Positions 15,563-22,624 of a stretch of 23,519 nt of DNA are shown piece by piece; the first letter of the stretch is position 1; each line of letters opens with the position of its first letter. The notes under the pieces are model-generated. The model made no database searches. It worked only from the letters and a program-made list of their open reading frames with translations, and had not been told where the DNA came from. Source of the DNA: UBA7672 sp964550535 (GTDB lineage Bacteria; Pseudomonadota; Alphaproteobacteria; Caulobacterales; Hyphomonadaceae). Location: contig CAZJZQ010000045.1 of assembly GCA_964550535.1 (NCBI GenBank), positions 1-23,519 on the forward strand, in the 5' to 3' direction. A program made the translations under genes and the position numbers.

Positions 15563-16396
15563 TCACTGGAACTTTACCGCGACGCCAGTGGCCGTGTTGC
15601 CCTTGCGCGAGAACATGGCGTTGCTGAACGAGTATTTCACCATAATCACCGCGTCGGCGCCGAGTTTCGCGGCCTCCGCGCGCAGCGCTGCGTTCAGTTG
15701 CTCCGCCGGCGAGTCCTTCGGGAACAGCGACGCCTGATGCGTCTTCACGCTGATCTCGCCAAGCCTCTGGTGAGGCCGCTGCGGGATATCGTGCTCAGAC
15801 AACAGAATTTGCCCCGGCGTTCCCACCGGCATGGGCGCCGCCGGTGTGTACGGCATGGGCTGCTGCTGCGGGGGCGGCGCCGCCGGAACGGTCGCAACCG
15901 GCGGTGTAACGGGCGCAGCCTCCGCCATCTGCACGGGCGCTGAAGGCGCCGCAGGTTGGGCAAGAGCGGGCGGAGCCGCCGCCGCCGCAACCGGCGCCTG
16001 CGCCATTTGCGTTGCGGGCTGCGCCGCATACTTCACCGCCACGCCGATCGCCTTGTGGCCGTCGCGCGATGTCGCGGCGTTGGTCATGTCATAGCGCACC
16101 TGGATCACCGCATCGGCGCCCAGCTTCGCCGCCTCCGCCTGCAACTCCCGGTCGAGCAGCACGCGCGACGGCGTGGAAGGGAACAGGCTCTTCTGATGCA
16201 CCGTCGCGCTCACCGGCCCCACCACGGCGTAAGACGCCAGCGCGCCGTCAGTTTCGGAGATCAGTATCTGGGCGGCGGGCGTCTGCGCCGCCGCGGTCGC
16301 CATTCCAGGCAGGATCGCAGGCGCAACGCCCGCAGCAAGGGCCAGCACGGCGGCAACGCCGCCCGCGCGAATAGCCGGTAGCACATGAGTCATCAT
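15563..16396 (-). CDS. Secreted protein with two YbjQ-like domains
   Basis: A 277-residue protein with a signal peptide (residues 1-38, ending ATAAAQ). It carries two copies of an 80-residue domain: ILISETDGALASYAVVGPVS to KAIGVAVKY, and ILLSEHDIPQRPHQRLGEIS to TATGVAVKF. Both end a helix with LGADAVIxVxY, which resembles the YbjQ/heavy-metal-binding fold. They are joined by about 80 residues rich in Pro, Ala and Gln. The copies share about 45% identity by eye, indicating internal duplication. The start is ATG 16396 (or 16393), with GGGGA about 9 bases upstream; an upstream in-frame start at 16489 would overlap dapF. It lies downstream of dapF on the same strand. The function is unknown. Confidence 0.65.
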   Translation of the reverse strand: MMTHVLPAIRAGGVAAVLALAAGVAPAILPGMATAAAQTPAAQILISETDGALASYAVVGPVSATVHQKSLFPSTPSRVLLDRELQAEAAKLGADAVIQVRYDMTNAATSRDGHKAIGVAVKYAAQPATQMAQAPVAAAAAPPALAQPAAPSAPVQMAEAAPVTPPVATVPAAPPPQQQPMPYTPAAPMPVGTPGQILLSEHDIPQRPHQRLGEISVKTHQASLFPKDSPAEQLNAALRAEAAKLGADAVIMVKYSFSNAMFSRKGNTATGVAVKFQ

Positions 16397-16485
16397 CGGC
16401 GTTTTCCCCGGTCCGCGCCCCGGCTCTGTGGCCAGTGACGCCAACACCATGAACGCTGGGGAAGCAGTGGGCAAGTGCGAAGGGC

Positions 16486-17307
16486 TCACGCCAGATCGGT
16501 GGTGAATTCCATCTCGATAGGGCCCGTCATGATGACGTGGTCGGTGGCTTCATCCCAGTCGATGGTGATGTCGCCGCCGTCATTGTGCACCAGCACTTTT
16601 CTGCTGGTCAGGTTGCGCCGCGCCGCCGCCACCACCGCCGCGCAGTTATTGGTGCCGCACGCCGGCGTCTGGCCCGCATTGCGCTCCCAGGTGCGCAGCC
16701 GCGCTTCGCCCCGGTTCAGCACCTGAAGAAAGCCGGCATTCACGCCCTGCGGAAACAGCGGATGCCACTCCACCAGCGATCCCACCGCCTTCACATCCAC
16801 CGCGTCCAGATCGGGCACGAAGAACACGACATGCGGATTGCCCATGTTCACCGCGCCGGGCAGTTGCAGATACGGGTCGTCGATCGGCCCGACTTTCAGG
16901 TCGATGCCGCGCGTGTCCATCCGTTCGGCCAGCGGGATCTCCTCCCACTTCAGCAGCGGCGATCCCATGTCGACAGAGACCTGCGTCGCGCCTTCGCGCT
17001 TCGCCTTCAGCCTGCCCGCGACGGTTTCGATGGTCAGCGCCTCGCGCCCCGTCTCCTCCATCGCCAGCCACGCAACGCACCGCGTGGCGTTGCCGCACGC
17101 TTCGGCGTCCGAGCCGTCCTTGTTCCAGATGCGCATGAACACATCGCCGCGCAGCGAAGGCTCCAGTGCGATCACCTGATCCGCGCCCAGCCCCGTCGCC
17201 GGATCGGCCACCGCGCGGATGCGCTCCGGCGTCAGGCCCAAAGCCTGCTTGCGCCCGTCAAAAATGACGAACGCATTCCCGGCCCCATTCATCTTCCACA
17301 CTTTCAT
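16486..17307 (-). CDS. dapF: Diaminopimelate epimerase
   Basis: A 273-residue enzyme that converts LL- to meso-diaminopimelate in lysine and peptidoglycan synthesis. Both catalytic cysteines are present, C71 in EACGNATRC and C217 in PACGTNNC, and NMGNPHVVFF is intact. The first substrate loop, usually GLGNDF, reads GAGNAF, keeping N11 but replacing the Asp. The ERNAGQT segment replaces the usual ERGVGET; both changes are at contact sites, so kinetics may differ. The length is normal. The start ATG 17307 is set by the family N-terminus; the upstream GGGAG is about 5 bases away. A damaged copy of its first codons lies at 18110-18177. Confidence 0.95.
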   Translation of the reverse strand: MKVWKMNGAGNAFVIFDGRKQALGLTPERIRAVADPATGLGADQVIALEPSLRGDVFMRIWNKDGSDAEACGNATRCVAWLAMEETGREALTIETVAGRLKAKREGATQVSVDMGSPLLKWEEIPLAERMDTRGIDLKVGPIDDPYLQLPGAVNMGNPHVVFFVPDLDAVDVKAVGSLVEWHPLFPQGVNAGFLQVLNRGEARLRTWERNAGQTPACGTNNCAAVVAAARRNLTSRKVLVHNDGGDITIDWDEATDHVIMTGPIEMEFTTDLA

Positions 17308-17346
17308 GCCGGGAGATTTATGGCGTTCGGAGGGGGAAGGCTAGGG
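17278..17346. repeat. Direct repeat A: dapF start and leader
   Basis: This copy spans the first codons of dapF and about 40 bases of leader. It is repeated in the same orientation at 18110-18177. The core from CCGGCCCC through GGGAGATTTATGGCGT is nearly identical between copies apart from one indel and a few substitutions; similarity then fades. Confidence 0.8.
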
Positions 17347-17366
17347 GAGACGGAACGCCGCTCTTA

Positions 17367-18063
17367 TCAATTGAATATGTCCAGCGGTTTGTAACGAAAC
17401 CCGATGTCATCATCCGCCGGCGGCATGTCCGGTTCGGGCGCGGTGAAACAGCCGGCGATTGCCGACATGGTTTCGCGCATCCAAACCGCCACCCCGCTGT
17501 TGCTATAATAAGGGGCGTACATTTGAAACTCGATGCCTGAATGCGTTGGCTGACTGCGGAGCGTCGCCCATACGCTAAGATATGTCGTGTCTAGCGAGGA
17601 GATACTGACACTGTTAGGCCTGAACGGCGCTTCATCGCCGCTCGAAAATGTCAGCCTCTCATGCAGTTCAAAACGCGCCATCTGACGTGACAGTTGAGGG
17701 CAGGTGTCGCTATGAGCCCACGTGGTTCCGGCGTGTTCCGCTGGATGCGCCTTGCCATTGTCGTCTTCCCATTCCTCCGAGGCGGAAACGCGCCGGACGG
17801 CCCAGTGCTCAGCCGCTGTCCTGTCGTGCGCGTATCCGGTCCAGTAATAAAAGAACGAAACCACGAACCATTCAGGCTCCCCGAACGGTTCCTTGATCGC
17901 GACCGCGAAGGGGTGATGGCGCGCGATGCGGCTCTCGTGCAGCGGCGCGCGCCGTTTCCTGCGTCGTCGCTTCAGCCGCCGGAGAAGCCTGTGGCTGCTG
18001 AGCCTGCGCGAAGCCCGCAAGGGTCAGGCATGTCAGCGCCGCCATTCCATGAGCCAGATGCAC
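17367..18063 (-). pseudogene. Frameshifted exported protein of unknown function
   Basis: The 5' part, from GTG 18063 with GGAGG 5 bases upstream, encodes a signal peptide (HLAHGMAALTCLTLAGFAQAQ) and QPQASPAAEATTQETARAA. The rest, in another frame, reads PLHESRIARHHPFAVAIKEP and continues for about 190 residues to TAA/TGA near 17367, ending GFRYKPLDIFN. The shift falls near 17940-17955, in a run of GCGCGC. Joined, it would be about 230 residues. No known domain was recognised; FVVSFFYYWTGYAHDRTAAE and a lone C-terminal Cys are notable. Base use is more AT-rich than the neighbours. It lies between direct repeats derived from dapF. It is either a true pseudogene or a sequencing error in a GC-rich run. 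Confidence 0.6.
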
Positions 18064-18109
18064 CGTCACCTCCCCCTGTTTCCCGGATGTTCAACCTAAC
18101 CCAATTTCA

Positions 18110-18177
18110 CCCGGCCCCATTCATTTCTACACTTTCATGCGGGGAGATTTATGGCGTCTGAGAGGGATTAGCTAGAG
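18110..18177. repeat. Direct repeat B: decayed copy of the dapF start
   Basis: The second copy of repeat A. Read leftward it gives ATG AAA GTG TAG, where dapF has ATG AAA GTG TGG, followed by a one-base deletion, so it cannot encode a product. It lies just upstream of the frameshifted exported-protein gene. The two copies are 832 bases apart, start to start. Confidence 0.8.
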
Positions 18178-18284
18178 CAGGGCTGGACACTTCGGGCCAC
18201 TTCCCCCGCATACCCACCCATCCTTGCATCCCCCCGCCGCCCCGCTAGCCTGCGCCCGGTCCTGACGAGCAATTGGGGTGCGCG

Positions 18285-20068
18285 ATGCGGATAGCGATGA
18301 TAGCGGGCCTTGGTATGGCCATGGCCGTTCTGGCGGCATGCAGCGATAAAACGGAGACGGGTGTGAGTTCAGGCGTGAGCAACAAATCCTTCGACACCGA
18401 GGCCCACCTCTATCTCGAAGAGGTCGAAGGCGAACAGGCGCTCGCCTGGGTCCGCAGTCAGAACGGCCGCACGCTCGGCCTGCTGCAAGGCGACGCCCGC
18501 TACCAGCAATACTACGACGCAGCCCTCGCCATCGCGACCAGCCCGGAACGCATCCCCTATGGCGCGGTGCGCAACGGTCACGTCTATAATTTCTGGCAGG
18601 ATGCGCAGCATGAGCGCGGCATCTGGCGCCGCACCACGCCCGCGAGCTACGCAACCAACGCGCCGCAATGGGAAACCCTGCTGGACATCGACGCGCTCGC
18701 CGCCGCCGAAGGGGCCAACTGGGTTTACAAGGGCGTGGACTGCCTGCCGCCCGAATACACGCGCTGCCTCGTCTCGCTCTCTGACGGCGGCAAGGATGCG
18801 GTGCGCGTCCGCGAATACGACATCACCTCGAAAACATTCACCGGCGGCGGCTTCGACATTCCCGAAGCAAAGACCAGCGCCATCTGGCAGGATCTCGACA
18901 CGCTGCTCATCGCCACCGATTGGGGCGGCGAGGGCGCGGACGCCACGCTCACCGAAAGCGGCTATCCCTTCGTGGTGAAACGCCTCTATCGCGGCCAGCG
19001 TCTCGAACAGGCCGTCGAGGTGTTCCGCGGCAAGGTGACGGACGTTGGAACCTTCCCGATGTCCTTCGACGATGAGGCCGGCAATCGCTGGTTCGGCGCC
19101 GCGCAGGCGGAAAGCTTCTTCACCTCGTCCTACTTCATTTTCCCCACGTCCGGCTCCGCGCCGATGAAACTCCCGGTCCCGCCCAAGGCGTCGCCGCAAG
19201 GCCTCTTCGCGGATCGTCTGCTCGTCACGCTGGAAGAAGACTGGCGGCCCGCAGGCCAGCCCGCCTTCCACACCGGCGACCTCATCGCCTTCTCGTGGAG
19301 CGCCTTCCTCGCGGACGGCCAACTGCCGCCCGTCGAACTCGTCTTCCGCCCCACCGGCAAACAGGCCGTGCAGGGCCTCTCCATCGCCAAGGGCGCGATG
19401 CTGCTCAACATCTCCGACAACGTCGTCTCGAAAGTGCTGCGCTACGCGGCCGGCGCGAACGGATGGACGTCCACCGAAATCGCCCTCCCGCCCAACGGAT
19501 CGGCCAGCGTGATCTTCGCGGACGAGGGTGAAAGCACCGTCTTCCTCGGCTACGAAAACTTCCTCCAGCCGGATGCGCTCTACACCTACGACACCGCGTC
19601 CACCGCACTGGCCCAGATCAAGTCGCTCCCCGCCTGGTTCGACGCCGGCCCCTTCATCGCCGAACAGCACGAGGCCACATCAAAGGACGGCACGAAGGTC
19701 CCGTACTTCGTCGTCCGCGCAAAGGATACGCCGCTCGACGGCTCCGCTCCCACGCTGCTCTACGCCTATGGCGGCTTCCAGGTTTCCTACCCGCCCAGCT
19801 ATTCCGGCACGGTTGGAAAACTCTGGCTGGAGCAGGGCGGCGTCTATGTCCTCGCCAACATCCGTGGCGGCGGCGAATATGGTCCGGCCTGGCACCAGGC
19901 GGCGCTGCGCGAGAAGCGGCAGGCGAGCTTCGACGACCTGCATGCCGTTGCCGAGGATCTGGTGCGCACCGGCGTGAGCGCGAAAGGCAAGATCGCGATA
20001 TCGGGACGCTCCAACGGCGGCGTTCTGGTCGGCGCCGCGATGACCCAGCGTCCAGACCTTTATGGCGC
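18285..20068 (+). CDS. S9 prolyl oligopeptidase-family lipoprotein, 3' end lost at gap
   Basis: The first 594 residues of a serine peptidase. A lipoprotein signal ends VLAAC. A seven-bladed beta-propeller-type N-terminal domain covers about residues 30-460 (FWQDAQHERGIWRRTTPASY, IATDWGGEGADATL). The alpha/beta hydrolase domain then starts (KVPYFVVRAKD, LLYAYGGFQVSY, NIRGGGEYGPAWHQA) and reaches the nucleophile serine in ISGRSNGGVL, where the usual first Gly of GGSNGG is Arg. Sequence stops at the N run. The Asp and His of the triad are missing from this copy. The start is ATG 18285, with GGGG 6 bases upstream; a TTG at 18273 is less likely. It probably acts on peptides in the periplasm. Confidence 0.85.
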
Positions 20069-20078
20069 NNNNNNNNNN

Positions 20079-20663
20079 ATCCGTGGCGGCGGCGAATTCG
20101 GCCCCGCCTGGCACCAGGCCGGCCTCAAGACAAAACGCCAGGTCGTCTATGACGACTTCATCGGCGTCGCCGAAGACCTGATCGCGAAGAAGATCACGTC
20201 GAACAAAAAGCTCGGCGTCATGGGCGGCTCGAATGGCGGCCTGCTCATGGGCGTGATGTTCACACAGCGTCCCGATCTTTTCGCCGCCATCGTCTGCCAG
20301 GTCCCGCTGCTCGACATGCTGCGCTATCACACCCTGCTCGCGGGCGCGTCGTGGATGGATGAATACGGCGATCCCGGCGTGCCGGAAGAACGCGCCTTCC
20401 TCGAAGCGCTCTCGCCCTATCACAACATCGATCCGGCGAAGACCTATCCCGAAATCTACTTCGAGACCTCAACCAAGGACGACCGCGTCCACCCCGCTCA
20501 CGCCCGCAAGATGGCGAAACGCCTGGAGGACCTGGGCAAGCCCTTCCTCTACTACGAAAACATCGACGGCGGCCACTCAGCAGCGGCGAACCAGAGAGAA
20601 GCCGCACGGCGCGCAGCGCTGGAGTACACCTATCTCGCGCGCAAGCTGATGGACGGGGAGTAG
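20079..20663 (+). CDS. Second S9 prolyl oligopeptidase, 5' end lost at gap
   Basis: The last 194 residues of an S9 peptidase from IRGGGEFGPAWHQA to the stop. All three triad elements are present: Ser in MGGSNGGLL, Asp in STKDDRVHP and His in DGGHSAAAN. Its first 70 residues are homologous to the last 70 before the gap (about 39 identical by eye), so they are not a continuation of it but a second gene or allele. In a single 796-residue reading, the IRGGGE-to-RPDL segment would occur twice, which no known S9 enzyme has. A tandem paralogue pair with the intervening sequence missing is the simplest explanation. Confidence 0.8.
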   Translation: MRGGGEFGPAWHQAGLKTKRQVVYDDFIGVAEDLIAKKITSNKKLGVMGGSNGGLLMGVMFTQRPDLFAAIVCQVPLLDMLRYHTLLAGASWMDEYGDPGVPEERAFLEALSPYHNIDPAKTYPEIYFETSTKDDRVHPAHARKMAKRLEDLGKPFLYYENIDGGHSAAANQREAARRAALEYTYLARKLMDGE

Positions 20664-20874
20664 GGCGGCGGCGCAAAACCGCCCCCGCGATATCAAGACC
20701 CCGATTGTGGGGGCGCGCCTCGCGTGGATGAAGTTTAATCCATCTCGTGTGGACAACTGTCTCACCGCGATCCCCTTCTCGCCCTCCGCGCGAAGGCTTG
20801 CAGCATTGTCACTTGCGATAGGGCGAGCCGCGATGATTGCTCGCCTCAGGTGATAGGGACCTGGGAGACTCAAC

Positions 20875-21435
20875 ATGAAAATCAGACTGCTCGTTGCCAT
20901 GTCCGCGATGACTGCTGCGCTCGGCGCATGTCAGGCGATCCCGGAAGACATGACGCTCGTGGAATACTGCGCCGACGCGAAGAAGGCGAACCGCGACGTC
21001 TGCAAGATCAACACGGAGATCGACGGCCAGAAACAGGCTCTCGCTCAAACCAACATGAGCGTCGCCGAAGCACGCCTGCTCGCGACCGACGCCATCTCGC
21101 GCGCCGATAAAGCACAGGCTTCCGCCGACGCCGCGATGACAAAGGCGAACGAGCCGCTGAACTGCGAAACCCGCACGCTGAACCGCACCAACACCGGCAC
21201 ATGCTCGCCCGGCTACAAGGTCGTGAGCTGCACGCAGACGCGTTACACCACGCGCGCCGGTGGCCTCTCCTTCCTGCGCGAGATCAACGACCAGCAGTGC
21301 CGCTTCAACGACAAGGTGCTGGAAGTCCAGGTGCGCTGCTGCGCCGCCGGCGACGTGCCGCTGGTCACGCCCGTCAGCCAGCCGGAACCCGTCCCCGCGA
21401 CGCCCGCCCCGCGCGTGACGCAGTCGACATCGTGA
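20875..21435 (+). CDS. Cysteine-rich coiled-coil lipoprotein
   Basis: A 186-residue protein with a lipoprotein signal (AALGAC, lipid at C19). Residues 45-95 form a predicted Ala-rich coiled coil (QKQALAQTNMSVAEARLLAT and on), like a spacer rising from the outer membrane. A compact C-terminal domain has cysteines at 97, 110, 119, 142, 155 and 156 (SPGYKVVSCTQTRYT, QQCRFNDKVLEVQVRCC), enough for three disulfides, then a Pro-rich tail. No family was recognised. The start ATG lacks a strong ribosome binding site, but the signal peptide begins here. It is followed by a strong terminator. The 211 bases before it hold no other gene. Confidence 0.8.
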   Translation: MKIRLLVAMSAMTAALGACQAIPEDMTLVEYCADAKKANRDVCKINTEIDGQKQALAQTNMSVAEARLLATDAISRADKAQASADAAMTKANEPLNCETRTLNRTNTGTCSPGYKVVSCTQTRYTTRAGGLSFLREINDQQCRFNDKVLEVQVRCCAAGDVPLVTPVSQPEPVPATPAPRVTQSTS

Positions 21436-21458
21436 GCTGACTTCTCACGTCAGAACGA

Positions 21459-21488
21459 AAAGAGCCGCCCCGGAAAGGGCGGCTCTTT
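21459..21488. terminator. Bidirectional rho-independent terminator
   Basis: A perfect 12-base stem (AAAGAGCCGCCC, 21459-21470, with 21477-21488) and a 6-base loop CGGAAA lie between the convergent lipoprotein and rcdA genes. T-rich sequence follows rightward (TTTGATTTT) and an A run precedes it, so it can end transcription from both sides. Confidence 0.88.
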
Positions 21489-21514
21489 GATTTTCCATCG
21501 TGAAGCGTTGCGCG

Positions 21515-22063
21515 CTACCGCGTGCGCCACACGGCCAGCGGGTCGAACACGCCGGTTTCGGCGGCCTGGCGCAGGCGGTCGATCTGGCGCATCACCGGGT
21601 TATCGGTCGGCTGCGGCGTGTCGGAATACAGCGTGGCGTCCAGGCGCCACACGCGCTCATACAGCGCCCGCGACTTGTCGATGAGGCTGCACAGCGCATC
21701 CGGCATCGTCACACGGTCCAGCGGATGCTGCGTACCGGGAGAGGAGAGGCGATACTTTTCGTCGCCCGCTTCCTCGGCGGTCATGTCGTTCTCACGCACC
21801 GCGCGCTGCACCACCAGCCAGCTTGCCGACTGCATCAGGCGCGTGGTCACTTCCATGCTCTCGGCGGCATAGACCAGCGCGAGGTCGCGGTTGAGCTTGC
21901 GGGAATCCGCGCGGCCGGGGCCATCGAGATAGGCCGCGGCTTCTTCCACAAGGCCCATGCCTTCACGGAAAAGGCGGTCGAACATTTCGGAGCCCGCGAA
22001 ATCAATGACGCGGTGCTTCCAGTCCGACTTGGCCGGATCAACAGGTTGGGTGGCGTCGCGCAT
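21515..22063 (-). CDS. rcdA: DUF1465 family protein, regulator of CtrA degradation RcdA
   Basis: A 182-residue all-helical protein. Known RcdA delivers the cell-cycle regulator CtrA to the ClpXP protease with CpdR and PopA, and the family is confined to alphaproteobacteria. Family features are visible: SEMFDRLFREGMGLVEEAAA, YLDGPGRADSRKLNRDLALV, and ESMEVTTRLMQSASWLVVQR, with a C-terminal helical part. The start is ATG 22063, with GAGGGG close upstream; a GTG at 22081 is possible. A strong terminator follows the gene. This protein places the window in a lineage with CtrA-type cell-cycle control. Confidence 0.9.
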   Translation of the reverse strand: MRDATQPVDPAKSDWKHRVIDFAGSEMFDRLFREGMGLVEEAAAYLDGPGRADSRKLNRDLALVYAAESMEVTTRLMQSASWLVVQRAVRENDMTAEEAGDEKYRLSSPGTQHPLDRVTMPDALCSLIDKSRALYERVWRLDATLYSDTPQPTDNPVMRQIDRLRQAAETGVFDPLAVWRTR

Positions 22064-22251
22064 TAACCCCTCAATACTCACACTGGCACACTCTGAAGCC
22101 TCGCCGCCATACCTTGAAAGAGGATTAGCAGCGACACTCCATGTTTCTGCCCGGTATCACGCAAGACGGGCGCCGCTTTACCGTCCCGGCGCGGAACGCC
22201 CGCCCTGAACCGCCAAGACAGAGCGCCGCAGGGGCGAAAACGTTCCCGCGC

Positions 22252-22425
22252 TCAGGTTTTGAAGAACGCCGCTTCGGCGGCTTTCCGGGTCGCCTCCTTC
22301 TTCGCGATCGCCGCCTCGCAGGCCGCAATCTCCTGTTTCAGTGTTTCGATCCGTTCACGGATCTCTTCCAGGGACATGTCGTCCAAAAGGCGCTTCGCCT
22401 TGCGGACTGGTTCGTCGTCAAACAT
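22252..22425 (-). CDS. DUF1192 family small protein
   Basis: A 57-residue protein, MFDDEPVRKAKRLLDDMSLE and onward, with a C-terminal helical coiled-coil (ERIETLKQEIAACEAAIAKK) ending AAFFKT. This matches the DUF1192 family, small alphaproteobacterial proteins of unknown function usually found beside this quinone oxidoreductase and DUF1465. The start ATG 22425 has AAAGGA about 9 bases upstream; the same open frame extends to 22725 but that part overlaps the divergent gene and has no family similarity. It is divergent from the oxidoreductase at 22625. Confidence 0.85.
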   Translation of the reverse strand: MFDDEPVRKAKRLLDDMSLEEIRERIETLKQEIAACEAAIAKKEATRKAAEAAFFKT

Positions 22426-22439
22426 CACGGCGTTCCTTT

Positions 22440-22479
22440 CTTGCGGGCCTGCGTCCTGTCTTGCGGGTCTGCGTCCTGT
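22440..22479. repeat. 20-bp tandem repeat upstream of the DUF1192 gene
   Basis: Two adjacent 20-base units, 22440-22459 and 22460-22479, differ at one base (C/T) and begin CTTGCGGG. A partial third copy (CTGC) follows. They lie directly in the leader of the DUF1192 gene. The octamer CTGTCTTG bridges the units and recurs nearby. Confidence 0.75.
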
Positions 22480-22624
22480 CTGCTCTGCTGGCCTCGTTCG
22501 CTGGCGCGTGCACGGCGGGCCGGCCCGCCCAACTGTCTTGACCTGCGCCATGCCGGACGCCCAAGACAGACTGGGACAAGAGGCCGGAACCCTTCCGGCG
22601 CGATTAAAGACCCGGGAGCGCCAA

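Noticed and set aside
18369..19670. A 433-codon open frame on the minus strand opposite the S9 peptidase
   Set aside because: Antisense shadow; no ribosome binding site or family motif, and the plus strand is a clear peptidase.
18273..20663. A single 796-residue peptidase read through the Ns
   Set aside because: The catalytic-domain segment would occur twice and the frame through 10 Ns is arbitrary; two separate fragments fit better.
20663..20684. A terminator after the S9 gene (GGGCGG ... CCGCCC)
   Set aside because: Only six base pairs with a 10-base loop and no T run; too weak to annotate.
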